The notes: generated by a model not told the origin, from the letters alone. A stretch of DNA of 64,000 bases from Auanema rhodensis (GCA_964057225.1 OZ059898.1:16221267-16285266), one strand, 5' to 3'. Counted from the stretch's first letter, positions 12,757-56,134 are shown. Translations and numbers: made by a program.

Positions 12757-13650
12757 CTTGATTTCATCTTGGTTTTCTAAAAATTCTCTTGTACATTCGG
12801 CATTCCGATTAGATCGCATTCTTGAGTTCCAAAGTGGTGCCAGTGCTCTGTAATTGAAACCACTTGTGATTCTTTTTCCACTATACTGTGCTCTCCAACT
12901 GACCATGATCCATGTAGGAAAAACATGAGAAGTTAGAAATTTCTCTTGCATCTTCAAAGCTTCAACATCATATTCAATTACAAACTCTAATTATTTCCAT
13001 TATAATATGCCTTTTCAAAGATGTTTAATTGGCTTTCAAAATTGCAATTTCTTTGATTATTCGTTTTTCAATTCCAAAAGATACTACTGACTTGAAAATA
13101 AAAAAAATTCAAATTGCATCTGTAGCTTTCTCTGCTTTTCATTTTAACTTTTCACCTGTAAAATATAATAATATTTTAACTATTTGATGACATCATCATT
13201 TTATTCTATTTTAGTTCAAAATATTAATTGATTTAAATTTAAAACTATTGTTTATTTGATTGTTTTTAAAACTTTTTTTAAAAAAATTAATAGAAATAGA
13301 AATATATGTATATATCTTGAATATATAATAATGATGTCATCAAATAGTTATTATTATATTTTATAAATTTTAATTTCAATTAAATTTAATAGTATATTCA
13401 CTCACCTGCTTACACATCCAAGAGATAATCGAAATTGAAACTTCCGGATTAGGTTGGATCCGGATTATCACCTTCAAAGCCGATTCCAATTTTTGCAGAA
13501 ATGTGTGAGGAAAATTGATATTTGTTGTTTTGAACTCAATTACCGATAAAAGTACTTTTTCCGGAAGCGGATAGATACAATTTTTCCCGGAAGAATTCGT
13601 ACCGGATCGAATTTTTGTGCATTTTCGAAGTTTATAACGAAATTTATGCT
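12757..13650 (-). CDS. Candidate minus-strand gene fragment, unrecognised
   Basis: Two non-repetitive open stretches on the minus strand look exon-like. The first (13650 down to 13406) ends in a strong donor (CAG followed by GTGAGT) and reads LPEKVLLSVIEF and PHTFLQKLESALKVIIRI. The second (12986 down to 12757) begins after an AG, ends in AAG/GTTTGA, and reads EALKMQEKFLTSHVFPTW and SGFNYRALAPLWNSRMR. The two do not join directly because the phases differ (0 against 1), so an intermediate exon would be needed or one is spurious. No start or stop could be assigned and I recognise no family. The intervening sequence holds a hairpin-forming inverted repeat. It may be a decayed or lineage-specific gene, or chance. 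Confidence 0.28.
13160..13362. repeat. MITE-like inverted repeat
   Basis: Left arm about 13160-13199 and right arm about 13329-13362 are near reverse complements, sharing ACTATTTGATGACATCAT and AATATAATAATA, and flank about 130 bases of AT-rich DNA. The arms contain a CRE-like TGACATCA. It could be a small foldback/MITE element. Confidence 0.7.
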
Positions 13651-14828
13651 TCAATTATAATAGTTATATATTATTATATACATTTCAAATAATATGTTTG
13701 AATACTGTTTAAAAATTATTGTAATAAAGCATATTTCTTATAATTATGTCTTTTTGAAGTCTTATTTATTCTCAAAGAAATACGAAGAGAAAAGAAAAAA
13801 ACAAAGCAAAATTTGAAGAAAAAATATAAGAAATTGAGTAGAACAAAAGACAAAGTATACCGAAAACTCTTTTTTATGTATAATTATTCTTGAACGAAGA
13901 GAAAAAAAGTTGGAAGAACTCATCTATTATGAACACACTCTTCTTGTCCATCTGCTTTTCATTCTGTCAGCCTTTCTCACGTTTTGTTCATCTACCACTA
14001 CCACTATCCAACAGCCATATAACCAATACCACAAAATTTCTTTTTTTTTATTTCAAAAAATATATTTTATAAAAGATATATCAAATTTTATTATATTTTC
14101 TATTCAAATAATTCTCTACATATGTATCTACATATATCCTATAATTATTCTTCATCTTCTGACGTTGTACCTGCTGTTTATATATGAACTCCTCCTCTAT
14201 ATTCATACATTTTTTAAAAGAATTCTCGTCTTATTTGTAAGAAAAATAATATTTTCATTCAAATACTTTTGAACTAAGTCTTAATATATAACTATATATA
14301 TATATAGTTAAATACATAGTTATACTTCTATTATTTATAATTTATTATAAAACTATACGTACATTACATCTGCGGTTGCTGTTGATTTGTTCTTCTTTTT
14401 AAAAAATATTTCATTATTGATATGTTTGTCTACTAATTTCATCAGCCTTACAAGCCTTTTTTGTTTTTTTTCCTTTTTAATTTGCTCTCAGATTTCAAAT
14501 TTGTTTGCACGTGTAATGTTCACGTGAGCTTAATTGGGAAGATTCATTTCTAATTTTAGTTTCAACGCTGTACGGTTGATATTTTAATTTTTTTACTTCG
14601 CTTTTCTTCAATATTCTTCTTTTTTTTTCTGAATTTCATTTATTTTTTTCTATTTTTTACTTCAATATAAATATATTTATAATGATATTATATATAAACA
14701 TAAAGAGAACAATATTTTCAATAATTATTCCATTATATTAATATTAAATGGTAATCTCTAATCTTTCCTCCACCCTCTTCTCTTTTCACCTCTTTTATAT
14801 ATCATAAATCTGTACTTTTTCAATTTAT

Positions 14829-14881
14829 ATATATATAGTATATATATATATATAGTATATATATATATATATATATATCAA

Positions 14882-14912
<31 letters not shown>

Positions 14913-14916
14913 ATAT
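14829..14916. repeat. (TA)n microsatellite with interruptions
   Basis: Alternating T/A run broken by AGTA and GTA variants. Confidence 0.95.
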
Positions 14917-15111
14917 AATTCTAATTTTAACAATAATTTATTTTTTGTAAAATATCCAGCATAACAAATACTTAATCTTCGTTGTTTTTTTTTCAAATCA
15001 GCAATTTTCTTATAAGCTAATCATTGAAGCCTATAATATCTGAATATAGAATACGTATACGCGTCTGTGGTATCATTTTCCATTGAACGTATGTCCAAGA
15101 TGAGCTGTTAG

Positions 15112-15200
15112 AGGAAATGAAGAGGATGAAGAAGTGAAGAGAATGAAAAGAAAGGAGAAACGAAAGATAAGGATGAGGTGAGAGAGGGAAAGAGAATATG
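15112..15200. repeat. Purine-rich (GA/GAA) tract
   Basis: Continuous A/G on the plus strand with few interruptions. Confidence 0.8.
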
Positions 15201-15974
15201 AAAGCGATAACTAACTGAGACATGGGTTTTATTCAATTGCATCTCCTCTCTGTAAGCACTTTCTATTCCATCGTCGAATACATAGCATTTTGGAGTTGGT
15301 GCTTTTCTCGTCCTTAAAAGCCAATTCATATCATTTCATTTTTCAATATATGAAATGTATGTAACCATTGAAGATTCAATTCTAACGAACCTTCTATTGC
15401 TTCCTTTTAAACTCTTTTTCTCACTTCTTTTCCTTCTCTCTTTCCTTTTTATTTTGTTGGATATTCTTGTCAAGTGGTCTATTGCCACAAGGCATTTCCA
15501 AGAGATGCTCTAGAAATCGGAAACCATATGCTTCACGTGGGTTTTTCTTTCTTCCTCTTCCAGTGCCTGTGCACATTCTGATACAAATTGTCTTCAATAT
15601 TTCTTTATTTTACTTTGAAAACCTTTTTAATGTTTAAAAAAAAAAATGTTTCTTGATAGCTTACAATAGCTTTAAATGACTTTTAACCTGATTATTATTG
15701 AATATTTTATTTTTCATACAATTATTGAAAACTTTGTATCATTTTAAACTTGAAATGAAATTGATTGTTCCTTTCTATCCTTATATATCAATATTTTATG
15801 AAGAAATGGATGTGATGAAATATAAAAAGTAGATGTATTAAATATGAAAATGTAAGTTTTTTAAAGATGAATGTAGAATAATGAGAAGAAAAAGTTTCTA
15901 ACACCACTATGTTTTTCTTTTTTTTTTGAATCCACGTAAGTTCTACGTATGTAGCAAAAGTGTGTGAAACAAAC

Positions 15975-16180
15975 TAAGGAGAAGAAGAAAATCTATTTCA
16001 GAGAGAAATAGAGGGAAAGAGAGAAAGGTTATAAGGGAAAGCAAAAAGAATACTTCTGTATGTATGTATGAGTGTAGATGAAAAGGGAAAAAAGAATAAA
16101 AAAAAAAGAAAATGAAAAGAGGAAATTGTGCGAGAGGAATGGAGAGAAAAAAGAAACGAGAAGAAGATTGAAAATGAACC
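15975..16180. repeat. Purine-rich (GA/GAA) tract
   Basis: Mostly A/G sequence, about 0.5 kb upstream of the first unc-2 exon. Confidence 0.75.
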
Positions 16181-16289
16181 TTTTGCTTTCATATAAGCTC
16201 AAAATATGCAATGAAGTTCTACATATTGGATTATTTCATATTGTTGCTCTTTTCGAGCTTTTCTCTCATATCCATACACACATATATTC

Positions 16290-16293
<4 letters not shown>

Positions 16294-16331
<38 letters not shown>
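16294..16331. repeat. (TA)n microsatellite
   Basis: Uninterrupted TA run of about 19 units. Confidence 0.97.
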
Positions 16332-16335
<4 letters not shown>

Positions 16336-16710
16336 AAATATACATTTCAAGTTCAAAAAAGTCATAATTTTCCAAATTTATATTCATATTTTCATTTTCT
16401 AAAAGAATATTATTTTTATTTTATCATATTTTTATAATTCTATACATATTAATTACATATTAATATATTTCAAATCAAATTTGGTGAAAGATTCAAATTC
16501 AAAAAATGAATTTGCTTAAAAATTATTTTTTTCAATAAATCTCTAATGAATTATTACAAATAATTAATTCAGCATATGCTATTAAATAATTATTATTCGT
16601 CAAAAAACTTTTATATTACTATTACTTTTAATATTTTTTACATTTTTACTTCTTTACTTCTTTTCTAAAATGATTATATTATTTGAACTATTTGTTTTTT
16701 TTTAGATGTG

Positions 16711-46765
<30,055 letters not shown>

Positions 46766-48171
46766 GATACTGTAGAATTACCAGAAAACGGGTGATCTCA
46801 ATCTAGGATATCTAACAGGTCTCCCAACTTCTCTTACTGTTCTAGTCATTCTTTGCTAGGAACTTATTCGAAACCTGTTCCTTCCATTTTCGAAACTCAA
46901 AAATTATGTATCTGATAGTCAAGCCCTCAGTATTGGCAGCAGCACATGTTATTCATATCGACTTCATAGCTCACCACATTCCTTTCACTTGAAATCCTTT
47001 TGTTTTCTTTCTTTCAGTTAAATAACATTAAATACAATCATTATTTCAAAATCAAAAACATATAATTAATATAAAGAAATTATTGTTTCTTCTAACAGTA
47101 CTTACTACGTAAGCAGTTCAAAAGAAAAAAATCAAAGAAAGAAAGAATTAAGTTGAAAACTAAAAATTTTTTTTTTAATTTTCCAAATCTTTCTTTCATT
47201 ATTATTTATGTAAAATACATGTACATATAGTATTCTATATGTTTTCATATCTTTCACATATGTATTTCTTTGAAGAAAGAAAATATCTTTCTAGTCTTCT
47301 TACGTAATACGATACAATTTTTTTTATTTCTTTCAATTCATTTTGATGTTTTTAATTATTATTATTATTATTATTTATTTTATAATTTCATATAAAAACT
47401 GTCTCAATGTGATATCTGTCATGTTTTTAACCTGTGAAATATACTGTATTCCTTTATTCATATTGTTTAGAGGTGATCAAAGGGTGTTTCAATTTTTTTT
47501 ATTAAATATACTTATAATATATATAAAATTTATAATTATATATCTTTAATTTTATATTTTTATAACAAATACATATATCATACTATATAACTAATTTCTT
47601 ACTTCATCAACTAAAAATTAATCAAATGCAACACTGTTCTGGCCTAAATATAGATGAAGTCAACTTGATGTCTAAAATTCAATATTTTAGTTTTAGTTAG
47701 GAAGACTCCAAATTAATATATTTTTTTTATAATTTTATATTATTTAATGAAAAAATATATATATAATCAAACAATATTTATATTTTAATAAAAATAACAA
47801 AAAATAATATTAAATATATGAAGTAATTAAGAAAAAAATGATTAATTGTTAGTTGAGGATAATTACCAAAAGGAAATCTTTGTTATTATTGTTTCTTTGA
47901 TTATTATAGCTATTTCATAAAATTTCTTTAAAAAATCAACTTATCTTCAATCTATAGAAATATTTTATAAAATATGGAAATTGGATAAATTTCTTAATTA
48001 ATCAAAGTTCTCGGATTACCAATAATAGACAAATGGATTTCTGATTACTGTAGATTGTATTTCAAACACTTCGATAGCATAATCTACATACATATATGTA
48101 TTTGGTTTTGTTTATTTATATAAAAAATATAATTTATATACAATTATAAGAAAATAAGTAAGTTTAAGGTT
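46766..48171. other. Convergent intergenic region
   Basis: 3' flanks of unc-2 (+) and the following minus-strand gene. Extremely AT-rich, T runs and TTA repeats; no exon or RNA gene seen. Confidence 0.7.
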
Positions 48172-49147
48172 TTATTCCATAGCTAGTTTTTCTTTTTTTA
48201 ATTTTTTATAAGCTTTAAGTTCTTCCTTTGTAACCATTACTTCTGTCTTCATATTAGAAAGAACAGATTCCTTTCGTGCTCTGAAATATTTATTAAATGA
48301 AAGAATATTTAAAATATTGAAATTTTACCGAATAATCAATGAAGCAATTCCAACTAAAAATAAGGCTATATTGAGAGCCAATGAAATATAAAAGATAATG
48401 TCAAACGGAACTTTTTTCACTTCACATGCTAAAGGGCATTCTGTTGCTATGAAAGCCTTTGACTTAGCCAACTGACTCTGAAAAAACGTTTGAATAGAAT
48501 TAATTTTTTCAGAAGTTACCAAAGTATTATCAACAAGAGCTTCAACTATAGGTTTAGCTTGATCCACAGTCAGTACTTGATTTTCATCTTCAACATTAGG
48601 TGTTTTAACCTTTAATTAATCTTTATAATTCTATATTTTTTAAATTAAATATTATACTGTATTCATTATATTAATTGTTTGTTGTATCAGATCATTTCGA
48701 GTATATGGAACTGAATTTCTTCGACTATTAGCAACATTTACCTAAATAAATTAATAATTATTAAAATTTTAATTATCATAATATACTTCAGATGATATGA
48801 ATGCTCTCATAATTCCAAATAATGTTTGTTCATAGTATTTCAGAGTATTATTGAAACAATCTAAGTTCTAAAATAAGTTTTAATCTTGAATTCATAAATT
48901 GTAAAGAACTTACATCATCAAACAATGGACTACAATGTGATGAACAACCCTCAACAATTGGTGTTTCACTGTTAATGACATGTATACAAAGAATTAATAT
49001 TAATATCTAAATTTAAATTTAAATTTATATGTATTAAATAAGAAATATATAATTATAAATAACTATATTATATATATATAATGTAATAAAAAGAGAAAAA
49101 CTGAAACATACCAGCTTCATATTGACTGCTTTAATCGATTCTTTCAT
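48172..49147 (-). CDS. Small secreted/type I membrane protein of unknown function
   Basis: Six exons, high to low: 49147-49112, 49006-48914, 48867-48787, 48741-48658, 48609-48329, 48280-48172; phases agree and give 227 residues. A signal peptide is visible at about residues 1-25 (hydrophobic core ILILILCIHVINS). The luminal part carries a CSSHC motif, further cysteines and an NNT glycosylation site. One membrane helix lies at about 166-189 (FYISLALNIALFLVGIASLI). It is followed by a Lys-rich cytosolic tail of about 37 residues ending KKEKLAME. I recognise no named family. The first ATG could also be the internal Met ten codons later. Confidence 0.75.
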
Positions 49148-52100
49148 CACAATTGATAAGGAACACTTTTCATCAAGAGAATCTATAACTGTCCAAATAG
49201 AAGTAAAGTATTAGAATATAATAATGTTTTTTAAAACTTGCTAAATAGAAATAAAACATTTTTATGAACTTATTCCTGTATATTGAAACATAATAAACTG
49301 AAATGACCATCGTTTCGTTTGATATTATGGAAAATCAATATCATAATCTAGTATCCTGTTAGCAACAAAAAAAGAAAAATGAGGTAAACATAGTATGTGG
49401 TCATCAAAATATCTTTTTTTTTCCAAAATTTATATTGTTAACGAAAAAGAAATTGAGGTTGAATTCTCAGAGTTTTCTGGCAATTTCTTTATTTCCGTAC
49501 AATGGCCGAACTTCAAGATTGTGCCTCAGCACTACATAATCACATGACTAACTTTCTCCGAGATAATATGCTTAATTGTGAATATTAAATTGATAAATCT
49601 TAAATCATGCATATTATATTGAATAAGCCGGAGAATATTTCTAAGAATCTCACCATGTAGTGTGTTCCTGTCACAAGTAACTCGAAAATCTCATTAACTA
49701 TGTGTATAACAATTGAACTTCTCCAATCAAAACTTTATCTGTTCTTAACTATTTAACAGAAATCATCACTAAAAGCACTTTTTGTTGTAATTATTCTATC
49801 TATTAACAGCTAAGCGGTTTATTCTTTTGATTTCACAATGTTGTAAATCAACTCTTAATTATATTTCTTAATGTGTTCCATCACACCTTGATATTAAGAG
49901 TTCTTAATTACATTTTTCGAGAAATTTGGAATAAACAAGGCCATTCAACTATATTTCTTATTACTTCAATGTTTTTATTATTACAAAATATATTGAACAT
50001 ATGATCTTTATTTTAATGATACTATCTCATCAATCAATGTATAATATGCTAATTATGTTTAATTCATTTAATACTTGCAGACGCTTGTATCGGTTGTGTT
50101 GTTACCTTCGTATTTCTTCTCAAACTTCTCTTATATTCAATTCGGTTCTTATATTCGTTGGTTCATTCAGCCATGTGTTTCGAACATTAGTCGAAACATA
50201 ATAATTAAAAACTTTCTCCAACTTTAGAAATTAATGTTTCTATGATTATCGAATTCCTATTTAACCATATAATGTTTTATCATCTCATAAGTTTCCATGA
50301 AATCGTCCTTCATCGTCTTTATGACCATAAAAGCCGAATAATCGTTTGGGGTCTGACGATAAAATCACAGCTGTAAACGGGTTTATCCATCTAAATGAAT
50401 TGATAGCTGCTTACCTGATATCTGGCTACAATATCGGTCTGTATAATTTTCTCTCATTTTCTATCTATCTCACTCCTGATATTTATTTATGTTTCTCATT
50501 AAATTAGTTTCTTTTCATCTTAATAATATTGTAATGACAAGAAAAAACCTTTGTTCTTTAGACCACATAACACATATTCTATTCTTATAACAATTACTTT
50601 TAATTTCATAATACTTTTAATTTAATAACAAAGTTTATACTATTATTTGATATTCTTCTTAATTATTTCATTATCTATAATAATAATATTATTTATAATC
50701 TTAATATTCAATTGTTTAGACAACTGAAACTATTTTTTTGTATATTTTCTTAAAACCTATTCTTGTTCAGATAATTAAAACTGACAGAAAACGAAGAACT
50801 GACCTTTTCCTTTTTAATCTCAAAATTAAGAATTGTTATATCAATGACCCTTTTTAGAATTGATACCAGTTTCTTTTTCTTCTCAACTCTATATTTCACT
50901 AAATATCATTTCGAACCATATCACTTCTTCATAATATGCTCCAATACTAAATGATTATGATTCATATACCACTTCTGAAAATCAAATATTCCTCTGAATA
51001 TTGCTTTTATTCGAATCTTTTAAACGTCTTCTATTGATATTCTTGTGATTTTCTCCATATGCTTTGCATTTCTTGTTCTTTCCCTACTTCATATCTAGTA
51101 AGACATAAACAACCACATAGTTTTAAGGCTCCCTTCTCTATTCCTATTGGTTGTATATAATATTTGAGACTTAAAACATTTACTTATTTCGTTTTTCTGT
51201 TTCTATCCATTATATAACAAATGACTTTTTGTCTTATGGATATTGAGCAACCTGGCAAAAAAAGTTTGTAAATTATCGCTCTGTCTTCCTAATCCTTTGA
51301 TGCTCATGCTCTTTCAACATAATGTCTAAAAGAACGGTTGAAACATGTTTTATCTGATTCTCATAGAAATATTAATGAAAACATACTCAAATATTAATTT
51401 GAAACATTATTTTGCTGCTCTTTTCTGCTTTTTTTGTTCTTGAACTACTATCTATCCCATCTCCAGACAATACCTCCTTATTGCACCAGCTTAGATATGC
51501 ATGAATGGAAGTCCAAAGTGTTGAATGTGGATTTTTGATATCAAGGACTTTGAATTAGTAACTATTTCAAACAATTTTTCACCCCTTGCTCCCTCTCTAT
51601 TTCTTTCTCTCAACTTTTCATTTCTATGTATCTGACCCTGTTATAAGGGGAGAAGAAGATAGTTCTTATTCCTCGGACTGTAACCCTCTACTGTTAACTG
51701 TCCCTGTCCCCCGAGAAATTCCAATAATAGTAGCAATACAAATAGAACCAGTCTACTTTTTGAAAATATTATTGATAGAAAATCAACTTCATACATCTTA
51801 ACCATTGTCAATATAACATTCAAATATATGGCTTTCGTTCATTACTAAACCATTTATCAACTAAATTATTTTTCTAGCACATATCGTTCAATCTTTTGCA
51901 ATGAACTTGCTTACTATTGCAGTGTAAAAAGGAATATTTTTTATTTCGTTTACCAACACCTGTTGATGAAACAAGAGAGGAAATCGCTCAAGTTCAGAAC
52001 TCCTGCAATAGGTCTTAGAACACTCGTTCAAACTTGTCAAAACTTATTTCATGATGAACATAAATCATATATCCTTGTCTTCTATTTTATACAAAAAACA

Positions 52101-53551
52101 ACTGTTTCTCCCCTTTCTTGTCAGCAATTTGTCCTTATCTTTTTCTTGTTTATCTTGAGAAGAACCATCCATCATCATTACAATGATCGTCGTATGTTTA
52201 TAAATTCTAAAGTTCAAACGTAATTACTGGAAAACATCAAAGCCTCAGAAATTTCCGCATCGAAAGCTGATCAGTACGAAATTAGCACACAAGGCGAGAA
52301 ATGTTCATCACCTGAGAAGCTTACGATTGATATCCGATATGCCGTTCCATCGATCCCTTCTTTACAGATTTTCCTTTGTAAGAATTATCCGCCTTAAATT
52401 GTGCCAATGTTGAGATTTCTATGCTCTCTTTAATGCTCTAAAGCTCAATTTTCATCCCATAATTTTAGAGGTCAAACTTGCTCCATTCTCTTCTCTGAAA
52501 GTCCAAGTAATTTGTAACTATGTCAGCAACAAATCTCTTTCTTTCATTTTTTTTTCTAATTAACCTCAAGATGTTCGACGAGAGCATTGATCTATCTAAA
52601 CGACATCCATCAATTACAAAAGATTTGATGAAAAAGTTTTAGCAGAATTTCTCCACCTACTTCAGAAAGTAGGCATTGCACATTGAGAGCTTAATGGCTC
52701 GTCAGCTGCCACATCAACTTTTCCATTCAAACCATTACATGGTCATCATATATTCTTAACTACCTTACCTTCTCATCTAAATCACAACCACATCATTTCA
52801 CAACATTCAAAGATGTTGCGACTTTCACTTTTTCTATTTGGCATCTTCTTTATATGTTGCGGCCGCCCTGTGTGGTCATAAGTTGCAAAAAATAAATTTC
52901 TGGTGAAACCTTTGTGACTCCTAAACTTAGAAATCGTTTCTGAGTGCTAAAATTGACTTTAAATGTATAGATAAGGTTAGAACACTTCCTAACTTCATTT
53001 CAATAGTCAGTATTGAGTTCAACGACATCGTTAACAATCATCTTACGCTAACAATACCACCAGAAATACTTACCTAATACGGTTTATAGAATACAATTAT
53101 CTTATTGTTCTCTTATATTTACTTTCACAAGGCTACAAGGCTCACGACAACAGCCCGCTGGTTTCTAGTTGTTATGTCTAGTTACCATGCCCCATGGTCT
53201 ATTCTCCCGCCAAAACCATATTCGAATCAGAGCGTGAAATTGGTAAAACCTAAATCAATTAAGCCAGCTTATGCTAATTCGAAGCTATTTTTTTATTTTA
53301 TTTTTTTGCTTTTCGAATTAGTTTATTTGTGTAGATGATATCACAGATTGTAAGAAACTTTTCTTATTTTTAATGGGAAACTATTGCATATAAGCCGAAT
53401 TGCTAAACTTTTCAACATAATATATTAGTCATTATCTTTCTTAATGTTATAATTTCACAAATTCGAATATTATTTTTTATAATTCCTTATACTTAGGTGA
53501 ATGCTTTTTTCATTTTGAATTGAATTACTCGTCAACAAAATCAGAAAAAAA
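49148..53551. other. 4.4 kb gap with scattered coding-like fragments
   Basis: No complete gene found. Short open frames look coding-like: 49502-49588 (ATG, ends NMLNCEY), about 50081-50200 after a TTGCAG acceptor, 52224-52377 ending at a GTAAGA, and 53131-53232 before a GTAAAA. Their phases and starts do not connect. They may be remains of a gene, control DNA or chance. Confidence 0.5.
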
Positions 53552-55488
53552 ATGAGGCAATATCCCAATGATTATCGAGGGAACGCTTTGGACACTTCCG
53601 AACTTGATCCGTGCTTAGCAGCAGAATCTAGAATGAAGAAATCTGTTCTTAGTAATAAGTAAGTAAAAAAAAGTGATTTATTGACAGTTTAACGCCTGAT
53701 TTCAGAATGAAAAGAATCTTACTATTTGTTGCTATACTCTTACTGTTGTTCTTGGTTCTTGGACTTCTACTTCTCATCTTGTCTCGTGATGATACTGCTG
53801 ATAATACTATCGATTACGAAGAATTGGAATCTCCTTCTGGAGGATTTGACAGATTACAGGAAAGCAGTTTATTTGGTAGCAAGGTTAGTCTAACTATATT
53901 TCTTGAACACTTTTTTTGTTTGTTAACTCCACGACACTTCCCTTTAGCCTCATGTAGTTGTTCCACTCCAAAACATGGGTATTGCTGTAGAGGTAATCTA
54001 GTGGCGCATAGTTTTAGTTAAAATGCTTAATTCGCTTTGCTTCTACACAACACAATTAATTTTAGCGTGCTTCTATATTGTCTGACTAAATATATTTTAT
54101 TTTTCAGAATAGTCCAGATTTAAAAGAAATTCCTCGTGTTGTAACCACTCGGCTTCCTCTTCTGCATCTGAATAAGTTCGCCATCGTTAAAAGTCGTAAG
54201 CACTAAAATTATATCTCTTCAGAGAATCAACGACTCGTGCTAGTGTAGTTCATATTAATGTTGATACGACTGCTGTCCCTAAAACAACTCAAAGGTGAAG
54301 CACATTTAATCATAATCTGGATTTTATTATTGTTTAGAGTTTACACAGTGCCTAGAACCACAACCAGTACCTCTACTACTACAACACCAAGAACAACGAC
54401 CACAACAACTACTACAGCTCAAACTACCACCGTAAAGCAGATAGAGGTTTTTTTCATTTTCTTTTCTCGCTTACGCTAACATTTGCTCTATTAGGATATT
54501 TTCGATCCTCGGCCTACAGTTATATCGCATATCCCCCTTTCAACAACTGTTAGAAGGGTAATTTTTGTTTTGTTTGATTGTTTACATGATAAGCTTTAGA
54601 ATTGCTTGGAGCACAAAGTTGAAGGCTTAGGTTCTGGGGTATACCTCATCTCACCAGATGGGCGTGGAAGATATCAAGTATTTTGTGACATGGAGACAGA
54701 TGGTGGCGGATGGACTATTATTCAAAAGTAAATTTATTTTTAAAGAAAGTTTTAATCTGAAAACCTAGACGAATCGATGGCAATATGCCTTTTTACAATA
54801 GAACTTATAACGAATATGCTATGGGCTTTGGAGATGTATCATGTAAGTGTTTACCTATGGTAGAATGGTGTGAAAACTTCAATTTTTTAGCTTCATATTG
54901 GTTGGGCTTAGAAGTTATTCATGCTTTAGCTCCTTCTAATGGACCTTTATGGGCTTTACGTATTGAGCTTAGAGGTGACACTTGTCAGGAGTGCAGTAAC
55001 CAACCTCATGGGTACTGGTGGGGTGAATGGGATTTTGGGGTTAGACCTTATTATTCTAGAAAATAAAGAAAATTTACTCTTACAGCTTGGAGACCACACA
55101 TCAAACTATCGTTTATCTGTTAGTGAATACCAAATAACAGGTAATCTTTCTGCCCCAGCTAAAGCTCGCAAAATATACTGGGAACAAATGAGTAACGGTA
55201 TGGCATTCACTACTATTGATCGGGATAATGACCGTGAACCGGCTTCAAATTGTGCACAGCTGAGAAACTATGGGTATGTTTAAGTTTTTTTTGTCAAAAC
55301 TATTGTTTTTCAGAGGTTGGTGGCATAATAGTTGCACCACCATGGCTCTTAATGGAATGTATGGAGATAAATCTAAAAAGCTTCGTTACCTCGTTTATCA
55401 ATATGAGACACCCGTTCATAGTGGAAGACCTCCGATATATTTCATTCATCCAAGACAAACAGTAATGATGATTCGGCCAAAATACTAA
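53552..55488 (+). CDS. Type II membrane protein with Thr-rich stalk and fibrinogen C-terminal domain
   Basis: Eleven exons: 53552-53658, 53706-53883, 54108-54195, 54225-54294, 54338-54446, 54495-54557, 54600-54727, 54769-54842, 54891-55039, 55086-55273, 55314-55488; 442 residues. There is no signal peptide. A short cytosolic N-terminus is followed by one strong helix at about residues 37-62 (LLFVAILLLLFLVLGLLLLI). Then come an acidic region and a Thr-rich mucin-like stalk (about 148-184). A fibrinogen-related domain occupies about 206-442 (FCDMETDGGGWTIIQ, YWLGLE, NYRLSV, DRDND, WWHNSC, ending VMMIRP). Proteins of this layout are usually extracellular recognition or adhesion molecules (FIBCD1-like topology); ligand unknown. 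The exon 4 acceptor uses the second AG of CAGAG to keep frame. Confidence 0.87.
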
Positions 55489-56134
55489 GCTAAGAGTAGT
55501 CTTTCTGTTTTGTGTTTCATGCGATTGATATTTATTTTGAGGTAGCCAACTACTATAGTTGTAAATAAAAAACGAATTATTATATAGTTTTATTCGTTCT
55601 TAATAAGCATAAGAAACTATAAGTGCTTCTGAAAAATTTGCTCAGCATTTTTGAAATCCTAAGTCTTCATTACTTTAATATTGGCTATCAAATTTAATTT
55701 GCTTTCTCAATTTGTGTGCTTGAAATTCATATATTGCATCTGATTGCAATTCTGTGTTGCCAATCTCTGTGTTACGAGTAGAAAAGTTATCCAGAAAACT
55801 TGCTTATCGATATCCTATACATCATTACTTATACTTTATGTATTGTCACCTAATTGATTACTCGTCCTTTCATACTCTCACTCCACTCATGTTTTTTCTT
55901 TTGGGATTATAAATTTCTATTATTTTGTTGTTGTATGTTATACATTATGAATCGTTTACGATCTCATCTTGCGTTGCCTTGTCCTTCAGAGCAGATGGCT
56001 CTTATATATTTAAATTCAGAAGATGAATATCCAGATGTTTATCACATTTTTTCTGAGCGTCTTCACCAGGGACAAGAAATGAAACAAGGTTTTTTGTTTA
56101 TTCACAAACGGGAATGGTCAACATATTAAATTTG
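55489..56134. other. Convergent 3' region of fibrinogen-like and SLC17 genes
   Basis: Contains a poly(A) signal AATAAA at 55564-55569. A short plus-strand open frame (ATG at about 55948, 60 codons, ends HKREWSTY) looks partly coding-like but has no supporting splice or family evidence. Confidence 0.5.
55564..55569 (+). terminator. Poly(A) signal of fibrinogen-like gene
   Basis: AATAAA 76 bases after the stop codon. Confidence 0.6.

Larger units (their letters stand above)
8724..16705. other. Large non-coding stretch between TRPV and unc-2
   Basis: About 8 kb with no convincing multi-exon gene. It contains the TRPV 3' UTR (AATAAA at 8905-8910), many T-, TC-, GA- and TA-rich tracts, C-runs (12246-12257), an inverted repeat (13160-13362) and two weak minus-strand exon candidates. 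It probably includes the distal control region of unc-2, whose first recognised exon begins at 16706. Confidence 0.6.
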
